Below, piece by piece: positions 1 through 7,899 of a stretch of DNA of 19,576 nucleotides. The translations under genes and the position numbers were made by a program. How positions within the stretch are numbered: position 1 is the first letter of the stretch; every line of letters starts with the position of its first letter. The stretch spans positions 1 through 19,576 of the forward strand of contig JBJMHP010000231.1 of NCBI GenBank assembly GCA_045807325.1. The letters are read 5' to 3'. Under the pieces are notes generated by a model. It saw only the letters and a program-made list of their open reading frames with translations. It had not been told where the DNA came from and did not search any database. Source of the DNA: CALGFH01 sp045807325 (GTDB taxonomy: Bacteria > Actinomycetota > CALGFH01).

Positions 1-955
1 GGGCGTTGGCGGCCTGGTGGTCGGCGGCCGCGTGTGGCAGCGGCACCATCCCCGCCGGCGTGCCGGTGGCGGTCAGCTCCGCCATGGTGACCGCCCCGGC
101 CCTGGTGACCGCCAGGTCCGCGGCCGCGTAGGCGAGGTCCATCCGCTCGACGAACGGGACGACCTTGACCAGCAGCCCGCGCCCCTCCGGGTCGGCGGCC
201 GCCCCGGCGGCGCGGACGTCGGCCTCGTCGCGGCGCCCGCAGGCGTGCAGGACCTGCACGCGCTCCGGCTGCGGCCAGTGGCCGGTGGCGGCGACCAGGG
301 CCTGGTTGATCCTCCGGGCGCCCTGGCTGCCACCGAACACGAACAGGGTGCGCCGCTCCGGGTCCAGGCCGAAGGCTGCCAGCCCCTCGGCGTGCAGCCC
401 CTGCCGGTCCAGCCGGGCCAGCTCGGGCCGGACCGGGTTGCCGACCACCACGGTGCGCTCGGGCGGGAAGGCCGCGGCGGCGGCGTCCACCCCGACGGCG
501 ATGCGCCTGGCCACCCGGGCGGCCAGGCGGTTGGCGATCCCGGGCACGGCGTTCTGCTCGTGCAGGACCACCGGCACGCCCTCCAGCCGGGCGGCCATGG
601 CCACCGGGAGGCTGACATAGCCGCCCATGCCGCAGACCACGTCGAAGCGGTGCTGGCGCAGCAGCCGGCGGGCGGCGAAGGTGCCGTTCACGGCCGCGAA
701 CGGGGCGAGCAGGGTCTCCTTGGCCAGCCGGCGCGACAGGGGCAGGATCGGCAGCAGGTCGAGGGCGAAGCCGGCCTCGGGGACCGCCCGGCTCTCGATC
801 CCGCGGGTCGTGCCGGCGAAGCGGACGGTCGCCTCGGGGTCATGCTGGACGATGGTCCGGGCCAGGGCCAGGCCGGGGAACACGTGGCCGCCGGTGCCCC
901 CGGCCGCGACCAGCAGCGAGAGGCCGGGCCGGTCGGCGGGGCCGGGCAGGGTCAT
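1..955 (-). CDS. murG: MurG, lipid II synthase (3' end missing)
   Basis: UDP-N-acetylglucosamine:undecaprenyl-pyrophosphoryl-MurNAc-pentapeptide transferase. It adds GlcNAc to lipid I on the inner face of the membrane to give lipid II. About 318 residues are in the window; the family is usually about 360, so some 40 C-terminal residues lie beyond the left edge. Visible motifs are the N-terminal glycine-rich loop AAGGTGGHVFPGLALA (about residues 17-32), GMGGYVSLP, HEQNAVPGIANR and GGSQGARRIN. Near the edge are the UDP-GlcNAc-binding stretch TRAGAVTMAEL and LPHAAADHQAANA. The ATG overlaps the ftsW stop as ATGA, with an AGGAAGGA ribosome site five to six bases upstream, so it is translationally coupled to ftsW. 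It is the last dcw gene visible here; murC, murB, ftsQ and ftsZ would be expected next but are not in the window. Confidence 0.95.
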   Translation of the reverse strand, partial: MTLPGPADRPGLSLLVAAGGTGGHVFPGLALARTIVQHDPEATVRFAGTTRGIESRAVPEAGFALDLLPILPLSRRLAKETLLAPFAAVNGTFAARRLLRQHRFDVVCGMGGYVSLPVAMAARLEGVPVVLHEQNAVPGIANRLAARVARRIAVGVDAAAAAFPPERTVVVGNPVRPELARLDRQGLHAEGLAAFGLDPERRTLFVFGGSQGARRINQALVAATGHWPQPERVQVLHACGRRDEADVRAAGAAADPEGRGLLVKVVPFVERMDLAYAAADLAVTRAGAVTMAELTATGTPAGMVPLPHAAADHQAANA

Positions 956-2334
956 CGGGGTTCCTTCCTGGGCGTTCGGGCTGGGGGGGTGCCCTGGGTC
1001 CTGCGGGTCCGTTCGGCGTCGGCCCTGGCCTTCTGGGCCGGGGTCTGGCGGTGGCCGCCGCCGTGGGTGGTGGTCCGGACCGAGGCCGGCCGTCCCCTGG
1101 CCGGCCGGGCGGGGGCGCGGCCGGCGCTGCGGCGGCCCCGGCGGTCGGCCGCGGCCTTGGTGGTGGTGGCGATCACCGAGCGCCGCACCGTCCAGACCTC
1201 GTGCCGAGCAACGTTCAGCAGCATGCCGGTGGCGGCCAGCAGCACCAGCATGCTGGAGCCGCCGAAGGAGACCAGCGGCAGCGGCACCCCGGTGATCGGC
1301 AGCACGCCGACCACGGCGCCGATGTTGACCAGGGCCTGGACCACGATCCAGACGGTGACCCCACCGGCCAGGTAGCGGCCGAACGGGTCGGGGGCGCGCT
1401 GGGCGACCCGGACCCCGGCGTAGGCGAAGGCGACGAACAGCAGCAGGATCGACAGGGTGCCGAGCAGGCCCAGCTCCTCGCCGATGATGGCGAAGATGAA
1501 GTCGGTGTGGGCGTTGGGCACATAGGACCACTTCTGCCGGCCGGCGCCCAGCCCGACCCCGAGCAGCCCCCCCGAGCCGAGGGCCAGGCGTCCCTGGATG
1601 AACTGGTAGCCGCCGTTCTGGGGGTCGGCGGCGGGGTCCATGAAGGAGAAGAACCGCGACCGCCGGTAGGGGGCGCTCAGGATCAGGCCCACGCCGGCGG
1701 CCAGGCCCAGCGACCCGACCCCGCCCAGCAGCAGCAGCGGCGCCCCGGCCACGAACAGCATGCCGAAGGCGATGGCGCACAGCAGCAGGGTGGTGCCGAG
1801 GTCGGGCTCCAGCATGACCAGCGCGGCCAGCAGCAGGGTCAGGGGCAGCACCGGCACCAGCAGGTGGCGGACGTCGCCGAGCAGCCGCGACTTGCGGGTG
1901 AGCACGTCGGCCGAGAACAGCAGCAGGGCGAGCTTGGCGAACTCGGCCGGCTGGACGGTGAGGGCGCCGCCGATGGAGATCCAGCGGGTGGAGCCGTAGG
2001 CCGACACCGCGGCCGGGTGGACGAGCACGTAGACCAGGCCGGCGGTGGCCATGACCAGCAGCGGCGTGCCCAGCCGGCGCCACAGGCGGTAGTCGATGCG
2101 GCTGACCACCACCATCACCACCACCCCGCTGGCGACCCAGAGCAGCTGGCGCTTGAAGTAGGCGTAGGAGTCGCCCTGCTTGGCCAGGGCGGCCACCGAG
2201 GACGCCGACAGCACCATGACCAGGCCGATGACCAGCAGCGCGGAGACAACGGCGAGCAGCAGCCAGTAGGTGGACCCGGCGCCCAGCAGCGGCCTGGCCG
2301 CCGCCGGCGTCCCTCGGGCGTCACGACCGGCCAC
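952..2334 (-). CDS. ftsW: FtsW, septal peptidoglycan glycosyltransferase (SEDS family)
   Basis: Multi-spanning SEDS protein that polymerises lipid II at the division septum together with FtsI. From a GTG at 2334 it has 460 residues. About ten hydrophobic segments lie between residues 23 and 378. Diagnostic stretches are GSTRWISIGG and QPAEFAKLA (about 114-135), LEPDLGTT (175-182), the loop FMDPAADPQNGGYQ (231-244), the catalytic-loop region NAHTDFIFAIIGEELG (274-289), and ITGVPLPLVSFGGSSM (347-362). The start is uncertain: GTG at 2334 has GGTGG eight bases upstream, while GTGs at 2343 and 2346 are alternatives. All overlap the end of murD. The C-terminal 75 residues (from about 385) form a basic, Arg/Ala/Thr-rich tail ending RTPRKEPR, predicted cytoplasmic and disordered. 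FtsW is preferred over RodA because of the dcw context. Confidence 0.95.
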   Translation of the reverse strand: MAGRDARGTPAAARPLLGAGSTYWLLLAVVSALLVIGLVMVLSASSVAALAKQGDSYAYFKRQLLWVASGVVVMVVVSRIDYRLWRRLGTPLLVMATAGLVYVLVHPAAVSAYGSTRWISIGGALTVQPAEFAKLALLLFSADVLTRKSRLLGDVRHLLVPVLPLTLLLAALVMLEPDLGTTLLLCAIAFGMLFVAGAPLLLLGGVGSLGLAAGVGLILSAPYRRSRFFSFMDPAADPQNGGYQFIQGRLALGSGGLLGVGLGAGRQKWSYVPNAHTDFIFAIIGEELGLLGTLSILLLFVAFAYAGVRVAQRAPDPFGRYLAGGVTVWIVVQALVNIGAVVGVLPITGVPLPLVSFGGSSMLVLLAATGMLLNVARHEVWTVRRSVIATTTKAAADRRGRRSAGRAPARPARGRPASVRTTTHGGGHRQTPAQKARADAERTRRTQGTPPARTPRKEPR

Positions 2335-3802
2335 GGTCGTCACCACCCCCCGGGCCGTGCCCGTGCCGGGCGGCCAGGCGCTCCACGGCGGCCTCGAAGG
2401 CCGCGCCCCGCTCGGCGTAGTCGGCGAACTGGTCCTGGCTGGCGCAGGCCGGGGCGAGCAGCACGGTGTCGCCCGGCTCGGCCAGGCCGAACCCGACGGT
2501 GACGGCCTCCCCGACCGAGGCGGCCCGGACCACCGGCCCCGGGAAGCCGGCCCGGTCGAGGGCGGCCATGAGCTCCTCGGCCGCCTCCCCCACCAGCACC
2601 ACCCCGACCATCCGGCCCACGGCCCCGGCGACCAGGTCGTCGAAGTCCAGGCCCTTGTTGCGGCCGCCGGCGATCCAGACGACCCGCGGGAAGGCGGCCA
2701 GGGCGCGGGCGGCGGCGTGGGGGTTGGTCGCCTTGGAGTCGTTGACGAAGGCGACCCCGCGGACCTCGCCGACCGGGGCCAGCCGGTGCGGCCCGGCCTG
2801 GAAGGCGGCCACCGCCCTGGCCATGCCGGCCGGGTGGGCGCCGAGGGCCATGGCCACGCCGGAGGCGGCGATGGCGTTGGCCAGGTTGTGGCGTCCCGGG
2901 AGGCGCAGGGCGGCGGCCCGCCAGAGGCCGCCCTCGTGGCCGGGGATGCGGGACAGGGCGACCCCGGCCTCAAGGCCGAGGCCGCCGGGGGCGGCCCGGC
3001 CGGTGGTGAACGGGACCGGCGTGCCGGGGGCGTCGGCGACCTGCGCGGTCACCACCGGGTCGTCGGCGCCGTAGATCGACCAGTCGTCGGGGCCCTGGTT
3101 GGCCCAGACTCTGGCCTTGGCCTCGGCGTAGGCGGCCAGGCTGGGGTGCCAGTCGAGGTGGTCGGGGGCGAAGTTGAGCCAGGCCCCGGCGGCCAGGTGC
3201 AGGGCCAAGGTGAAGCGGAGCTGGAAGCTGGACAGCTCGACCACCACCGCGTCGGGCCGGTGGCGGTCGAGCACGGCGTCGATCAGGGGCAGCCCGACGT
3301 TGCCGGCGGCCACGGCCTGGACACCGGAGGCGGTCAGCATGGCCGCGGCCAGCTCGGTGGTGGTGGTCTTGCCGTTGGTGCCGGTCACCCCGACCAGCGG
3401 CATGGTCGCGACCCGGGCGGCCAGCTCGATCTCGCTCCAGACGGGGATCCCGGCGGCCAGGGCGGCCTGGATGAGCGGGTGGGCCTCGGGCAGGCCGGGG
3501 GCGACGACCAGCAGGGCCCGGCCCTCCAGCAGCCCGGGGCCGGCCGGGCCCAGGTCGGTCTTGACCCCGAAGGCGGCCAGCTCGCCGACGTCCAGGTCGG
3601 GGGCGTCGTCGCAGGCGACCACGTCGGCCCCGGCCTCGGCCAGGTGGCGGGCGGCGGCCCGGCCCGAGCGGCCGAGCCCGGCCACCAGCACCGGCAGCCC
3701 GGCGAACCACGCCGGCGAGCAGCGCGCCGGCCAGGTGTCCGGGGGACCGTGAGGGGCACCGGGGGGCTCAGGCCCAGCCCCCCGGTGAACAACGTCACCC
3801 AC
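2321..3802 (-). CDS. murD: MurD, UDP-MurNAc-L-Ala:D-Glu ligase
   Basis: ATP-dependent cytoplasmic ligase that adds D-glutamate to UDP-MurNAc-L-alanine. It has 493 residues, slightly longer than the usual 440-480. It shows the N-terminal Rossmann-like segment VLVAGLGRSGRAAARHL (from about residue 38), the Mur-ligase P-loop GVTGTNGKTTTTE (138-150), NFAPDHLDWH, the RLPGRHNLANAIAA segment, and the MurD-typical FVNDSKATNPHAAARAL in the C-terminal domain. The GTG start at 3802 has a good GGGAGG site five bases upstream and overlaps the mraY stop by eight bases. The first 35 or so residues are a Gly/Pro-rich extension not expected of the family. They contain a perfect 11-bp inverted repeat at 3758-3786, so a later start cannot be excluded. 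Confidence 0.95.
   Translation of the reverse strand: MGDVVHRGAGPEPPGAPHGPPDTWPARCSPAWFAGLPVLVAGLGRSGRAAARHLAEAGADVVACDDAPDLDVGELAAFGVKTDLGPAGPGLLEGRALLVVAPGLPEAHPLIQAALAAGIPVWSEIELAARVATMPLVGVTGTNGKTTTTELAAAMLTASGVQAVAAGNVGLPLIDAVLDRHRPDAVVVELSSFQLRFTLALHLAAGAWLNFAPDHLDWHPSLAAYAEAKARVWANQGPDDWSIYGADDPVVTAQVADAPGTPVPFTTGRAAPGGLGLEAGVALSRIPGHEGGLWRAAALRLPGRHNLANAIAASGVAMALGAHPAGMARAVAAFQAGPHRLAPVGEVRGVAFVNDSKATNPHAAARALAAFPRVVWIAGGRNKGLDFDDLVAGAVGRMVGVVLVGEAAEELMAALDRAGFPGPVVRAASVGEAVTVGFGLAEPGDTVLLAPACASQDQFADYAERGAAFEAAVERLAARHGHGPGGGDDRGRS
3758..3786 (+). repeat. GC-rich palindrome, copy 1 (in murD 5' end)
   Basis: A perfect 11-bp inverted repeat: ACCGGGGGGCT, the seven-base loop CAGGCCC, then AGCCCCCCGGT. 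It lies inside codons 6-15 of murD. It shares the core CCGGGGGGCTCA, then GCC, and a C-rich closing arm with elements at 6285-6313 (opposite orientation) and 10386-10414. It matches the former at 24 of 29 positions by hand alignment. There is no T-rich tract, so it is not a classical terminator. Confidence 0.7.
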
Positions 3803-4868
3803 CGGTGCCTCCCGCGGCCAGGAACTCGGCGTAGAACAGGCCGAGGCCGAAGGCGACGGCCAGACCGGCCAGGATCCAGAAGCGGACGATCACGGTGAAC
3901 TCCGGCCATTCCGAGAGCTCGAAGTGGAGGTGGATGGGGGCCATCTTGAACACCCGGCGCTGGAGCAGGCGGAAGGAGGCCACCTGGAGGATGACCGACA
4001 GGGTCTCGACCACGTACAGCCCGCCGAGCACGGCCAGCAGCAGCTGGGTGTTGGTGAACAGGGCCAGGGCGGCCAGGGTGCCGCCAAGGGCCAGCGAGCC
4101 GGTGTCGCCCATGAAGATCCGGGCCGGGGGGGCGTTCCACCACAGGAACCCGGCGGTCGCGCCCATCATGGCGGCGGCCACGACGGCCAGGTCCTGGGGC
4201 GACTCGCCGGTCGGGAACCGGTAGCAGCCGGGGGTGTCGGCCGGGACCCCGCACAGGTGGCGGAACTGCCAGAACCCGATCACCACATAGGCGCTGACCA
4301 CCAGCACGGTCGATCCGGAGGCGAGCCCGTCCATGCCGTCGGTCAGGTTGACCCCGTTGGAGGTGGCCGAGACGAGCAGGAACACCCAGATCAGGAACAG
4401 GATCAGGTGCAGCTCGGTGCCGCCGAGGGGGCGGATGAAGGAGATGCCCCGGAAGGCGTCGGCCCAGTACCAGGCGCCGACCCCGAGCACGATGGCGGCC
4501 AGGGCCTGGCCGGCGAACTTGGCCGTCTTGGTCAGGCCGAGGCTGCGCTGGTTGCGGATCTTGAGGTAGTCGTCGACGAAGCCGACCGTGCCGAGCAGCA
4601 CCATGGTGGCCACGACCAGGATCCCGGCCGGGGTGAAGGGGACCCGGCCGCGGCTGAACAGATGGACGACCAGGTAGCCGGCGACGGCGCCGAGGATGAT
4701 CACCGCCCCGCCCATGGTCGGGGTGCCGCGCTTGGTCTGGTGGGCGTCGGGCAGGTCGATCTGGATGAGCTGCCCGAGGCCGCGCCGGCGGAAGGTCCGG
4801 ATGGCCAGGGGCGTGCCGACCAGCCCCAGGGCCAGGGCGACGGCGGCCGCGATCAGGATGCCGACCAC
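3795..4868 (-). CDS. mraY: MraY, phospho-MurNAc-pentapeptide translocase
   Basis: Integral membrane enzyme that transfers phospho-MurNAc-pentapeptide from UDP to undecaprenyl phosphate, giving lipid I. It has 357 residues, normal for the family, with about ten hydrophobic helices. Motifs are KRGTPTMGG (46-54), the aspartate pair in TVGFVDDYLK (94-103), NLTDGMDGLASG (174-185), FMGDTGSLALGG (252-263) and the HxH-type loop APIHLHFELSEWPE (310-323). The start is a GTG whose first base is the last base of the murF TAG stop (TAGTG), with GGAGGAA eight bases upstream. This identifies the start well and implies coupled translation. Downstream it overlaps murD. Confidence 0.96.
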   Translation of the reverse strand: MVGILIAAAVALALGLVGTPLAIRTFRRRGLGQLIQIDLPDAHQTKRGTPTMGGAVIILGAVAGYLVVHLFSRGRVPFTPAGILVVATMVLLGTVGFVDDYLKIRNQRSLGLTKTAKFAGQALAAIVLGVGAWYWADAFRGISFIRPLGGTELHLILFLIWVFLLVSATSNGVNLTDGMDGLASGSTVLVVSAYVVIGFWQFRHLCGVPADTPGCYRFPTGESPQDLAVVAAAMMGATAGFLWWNAPPARIFMGDTGSLALGGTLAALALFTNTQLLLAVLGGLYVVETLSVILQVASFRLLQRRVFKMAPIHLHFELSEWPEFTVIVRFWILAGLAVAFGLGLFYAEFLAAGGTGG

Positions 4869-6268
4869 TAGGTGGCTTCCTCCGCCGCTTCCCGTGGACG
4901 GAGGAGGGCGTCGGCGAACCGGTCGAGGGCGACGACCCGGCTGGCCTTGACCAGGACGACGTCGGCCGGGCCGAGGACGGGGGTGAGCAGGGCCAGGGCG
5001 GCGTCGGGGTCGACCACCGCCTCGGCCTCCTCGGGCCACATGCCCTCCATGCGGGCGGCGTTGACCATCACCCGGCCCGACTCCCCCACCCCGATCAGCC
5101 GGTCGATGCCGAGACGGGTGGCCAGGCGGCCGATGCGGTCGTGCTCGACGGCCGCGGTCGGGCCGAGCTCGGCCATCTCGCCCAGCACGGCGACGGTGCG
5201 CCCGCCGTCACGTCCCAGGGCGGCCAGGGTCTTGAGGGCCGCCGCCATCGACGACGGGTTGGCGTTGTAGGCGTCGTTGACCACCGTCAGCCCGTCTGGG
5301 CGGCGGCGGACCTGCATCCGCCCGGGCGACAGGCTGGCCCCGGCGAGGCCGGCGGCGACGTCGGCCGGGCCGAGGCCGAGCACCGAGGCGGCCGCGGCCG
5401 CGGCCAGGGCGCAGCCGACCAGGTGCTCGCCGGGGGCCGGGAGGGCGGCCGGGGCGGTCCCGGCCGGGGTGTGGAGCAGGAACCGGGCCCGGCCGACGTC
5501 GTCCAGCTCGACCCGCTCGGCCCGCACGTCGGCCGACGGGCCCCGGCCGAAGGTGACCACCCGGGCCACGGTCCGCTCGGCCATGGCCGCCACCCGGGGG
5601 TCGTCGGCGTTCAGGACGGCCGTGCCCTCGGCCGGCAGGGCCTCGACCAGCTCGCCCTTGGCCTTGGCGATCGCCTCCCGGGAGCCGAACATGCCCAGGT
5701 GGGACTCGCCGACGTTGAGGACCACGCCCACGCCCGGCCGGGCCAGGCGGGCCAGGGCGGCGATGTGGCCGGGTCCGCGGGCGCCCATCTCGACCACCAC
5801 CACCTGGGTGTCGGGGCCGATCCGGGCCAGGGTCAGGGGCAGGCCGACCTCGTTGTTGAACGACGCCTGGTTGGCCACGACCCGCAGGCGGGTGGCCAGC
5901 ACGGCGGCGAGCAGATCCTTGGTCGTGGTCTTGCCGTTGGAGCCGGTGATCCCGACCACGGTGGCCGCCGAGCGGTCCCTGACCGCCGTGCCCAGGGCGG
6001 CCAGGGCGGCCAGCGGGTCGGCGACCTCGACCCGGGGGCCGGCGAAGGCCGTGCCCTCCTGGGCCAGGGTGGCCACGGCGCCGGCCTCGGCGGCGGCGGT
6101 GGCGAACAGGCTGCCGTCGGTGCGGCTGCCCGGCAGGGCCACGAACAGCTCACCCGCCTCCACCTTGCGGGAGTCGACCTGGACCCCGTGGACGACGGCG
6201 TCCGGGTCGGCCTCGACCAGCCGCCCGCCGGTCACCTCCGCGATCTCCTTCAAGATGATCGGGATCAC
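4868..6268 (-). CDS. murF: MurF, UDP-MurNAc-tripeptide:D-Ala-D-Ala ligase
   Basis: ATP-dependent cytoplasmic ligase that adds the D-Ala-D-Ala dipeptide to the UDP-MurNAc-tripeptide. It has 466 residues, as expected. It has the N-terminal MurE/F-type domain (SRKVEAGELFVALPGSRTDG, residues 33-52), the P-loop GITGSNGKTTTKDLL (106-120), the FNNEVGLPLTL segment, VLNADDP, and the MurF-typical VVNDAYNANPSSMAAALKTL followed by VAVLGEMAELG. The GTG start overlaps the murE TGA in a GTGA arrangement, with GGGAG seven bases upstream. MurF rather than MurE or MurC is indicated by NDAYNANP and by position between murE and mraY. Confidence 0.96.
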   Translation of the reverse strand: MIPIILKEIAEVTGGRLVEADPDAVVHGVQVDSRKVEAGELFVALPGSRTDGSLFATAAAEAGAVATLAQEGTAFAGPRVEVADPLAALAALGTAVRDRSAATVVGITGSNGKTTTKDLLAAVLATRLRVVANQASFNNEVGLPLTLARIGPDTQVVVVEMGARGPGHIAALARLARPGVGVVLNVGESHLGMFGSREAIAKAKGELVEALPAEGTAVLNADDPRVAAMAERTVARVVTFGRGPSADVRAERVELDDVGRARFLLHTPAGTAPAALPAPGEHLVGCALAAAAAASVLGLGPADVAAGLAGASLSPGRMQVRRRPDGLTVVNDAYNANPSSMAAALKTLAALGRDGGRTVAVLGEMAELGPTAAVEHDRIGRLATRLGIDRLIGVGESGRVMVNAARMEGMWPEEAEAVVDPDAALALLTPVLGPADVVLVKASRVVALDRFADALLRPREAAEEAT

Positions 6269-7863
6269 CTGGCGGCTCCCGATGACCGGGGGGGCCGGCT
6301 TGAGCCCCCCGGACCCCCCAGCAGCGCCTTCAGCTCCTCGGTGGCGACCACCTGGTCGTCGAAGGGGACCTTGCGGCCGCCGGCGAACTCCTGACCCTGC
6401 TCGTGGCCCTTGCCGGCGAGCAGGACGGCGTCGCCCGGGCCGGCCATGGCCAGGGCGGCCCGGATGGCGGCCCGGCGGTCGACCTCGACCAGGAACCCGT
6501 CCGGCCCGGCGGTGTGGGCCACCCCCTCGGCGACCTGGGCGACGATCGCCTCCGGGTCCTCGGAGCGGGGGTTGTCGGAGGTGACCACGGCCATGTCGGC
6601 CAGCCGCCCGGCGATCTCGCCCATGAGCGGCCGCTTGGCCCGGTCGCGGTCGCCGCCGCAGCCGAAGACCACGATCACCCGGCCGCCGGTGACCGCCCTG
6701 GCCGCCCGGAGCAGGTTGTCGAGCGAGTCGGGGGTGTGGGCGTAGTCGACCAGCACGGTGAACGGCTGGCCGGCGTCGACCCGCTCGAAGCGGCCGGGCA
6801 CGCCGGCCAGGGTCTCCAGCCCGGCCGCGGCCGTCTCCAGGCCGATGCCGAGGGCGTCGGCCGCGGCCAGGGCGCCGAGGGCGTTGGCCACGTTGAACTG
6901 GCCGGCCAGCCGCAGCCGGACCGGGATCGACCCGGCCGGCGAGCGCACGCGGAAGCTGGTCTGATCCAGCGAGGCGGCCACGTCAGTGGCCCGCCACTGG
7001 GCGTCGTCGGCGGTGCCGGTGGTCACGGTGGCCACCTCGGCCGTCTGGGCGAGCAGGCGCCCGTGGTGGTCGTCGACGTTGACCACCCCCAGGGGCGTGA
7101 ACGGGCTGGTGAACAGCCGCCGCTTGGCCTGGAAGTAGTCGTCCAGGTCGGCGTGGAAGTCGAGGTGGTCCTGGGTGAGGTTGGTGAAGATGGCCGCCCG
7201 GAAGCCGGTGCCGTCGACCCGGTGCAGGGCCAGGCCGTGGCTGGACACCTCCATGGCCGCCGCCTGGACGCCGGCGTCGGCCATCTCGGCCAGCAGCCGC
7301 TGCAGGTCGGGCGCCTCGGGGGTGGTGTGGACGGCCGGGCGGCGCTCGTCCCCCATGCGGACCTCGACGGTGCCGACCACCCCGGGGATGCGGCCGGCGG
7401 CCCGGAAGATCGCCTCCAGCATGAAGGTGGTGGTGGTCTTGCCGTTGGTGCCGGTCACCCCGACCAGCTCCAGCCGGCGCGAGGGATGGTCGAAGAAGGC
7501 GGTGGCCAGTGGGGCCAGCACGTCCCTGACCCTGCCGACCAGCAGCTGGGGGGCCTCCAGGTCGAGGGGCCGCTGCACGCACAGGGCGGACGCGCCGGCG
7601 TCCAGGGCCTTACCGGCCAGATCGTGGCCGTCGACCCTCGCCCCGGGGACGCAGCAGAACAGCGCGCCCGGGGCCACCCTGCGGGTGTCGAGCACGACGT
7701 CGGTGACCGTGGTCTCCGCGTCGCCGCGGACCTCGCCCTGGACGGCCGGGGCGAGGCGGGCGAGCGGAACGCGCCGGGACGTCAAGGTCATGACCTTCGA
7801 GGCCCGCGTCGTCGGCTCGGACGGCCGGCGGCGGGTACGCCGGCGCCCGCTAGCGACCGCCAT
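6265..7863 (-). CDS. murE: MurE, UDP-MurNAc-L-Ala-D-Glu:meso-diaminopimelate ligase
   Basis: ATP-dependent cytoplasmic ligase that adds the third stem-peptide residue. It has 532 residues from the ATG at 7863. Motifs are the P-loop LVGVTGTNGKTTTTF (133-147), HTTPEAPDL (179-187), MEVSSHGLALHRVDG (204-218), FTNLTQDHLDFH (226-237), VDYAHTPDSL (372-381) and VVFGCGGDRDRAKRP (398-412). DNPR at residues 430-433 is the signature linked to meso-diaminopimelate; lysine-type enzymes differ there. The start is uncertain. The first 24 residues are Arg-rich and unlike the family, and an ATG at 7791 (MTLTSRRVPL) fits homologues better. Both ATGs have only a closely placed AAGG. The last 20 residues are encoded across a palindromic repeat at 6285-6313 and are also unlike the family. 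Confidence 0.95.
   Translation of the reverse strand: MAVASGRRRTRRRPSEPTTRASKVMTLTSRRVPLARLAPAVQGEVRGDAETTVTDVVLDTRRVAPGALFCCVPGARVDGHDLAGKALDAGASALCVQRPLDLEAPQLLVGRVRDVLAPLATAFFDHPSRRLELVGVTGTNGKTTTTFMLEAIFRAAGRIPGVVGTVEVRMGDERRPAVHTTPEAPDLQRLLAEMADAGVQAAAMEVSSHGLALHRVDGTGFRAAIFTNLTQDHLDFHADLDDYFQAKRRLFTSPFTPLGVVNVDDHHGRLLAQTAEVATVTTGTADDAQWRATDVAASLDQTSFRVRSPAGSIPVRLRLAGQFNVANALGALAAADALGIGLETAAAGLETLAGVPGRFERVDAGQPFTVLVDYAHTPDSLDNLLRAARAVTGGRVIVVFGCGGDRDRAKRPLMGEIAGRLADMAVVTSDNPRSEDPEAIVAQVAEGVAHTAGPDGFLVEVDRRAAIRAALAMAGPGDAVLLAGKGHEQGQEFAGGRKVPFDDQVVATEELKALLGGPGGSSRPPRSSGAAR
6285..6313 (-). repeat. GC-rich palindrome, copy 2 (in murE 3' end)
   Basis: On the minus strand it reads TCCGGGGGGCTCAAGCC followed by GG, then CCCCCCCGGT minus the shared bases, 29 bases in all. 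The arms CCGGGGGGC and GCCCCCCCGG pair over nine bases with one bulged base. It encodes the terminal Gly/Pro/Ser/Arg-rich residues of MurE (from about GGPGGSSRPPRSS), about 20 bases before the murF start. It matches the element at 3758-3786 at 24 of 29 positions in the opposite orientation. Confidence 0.6.
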
Positions 7864-7899
7864 GCCCTTGCTCGGGAGGCGGCCCGCGAAAGCCTAGCA

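Noticed and set aside
304..320. SxxK reading STNK in FtsI as a damaged active site (residues 304-320 of the protein, gene at 7900-9678)
   Set aside because: Ser and Lys are both present and correctly spaced; only the variable positions differ, and SSN and KTG are intact.
1051..2502. Long plus-strand open frame with runs of Gln and His
   Set aside because: It is antisense to ftsW and murD. The Gln/His runs are the complement of Leu, Val and Met codons of membrane helices.
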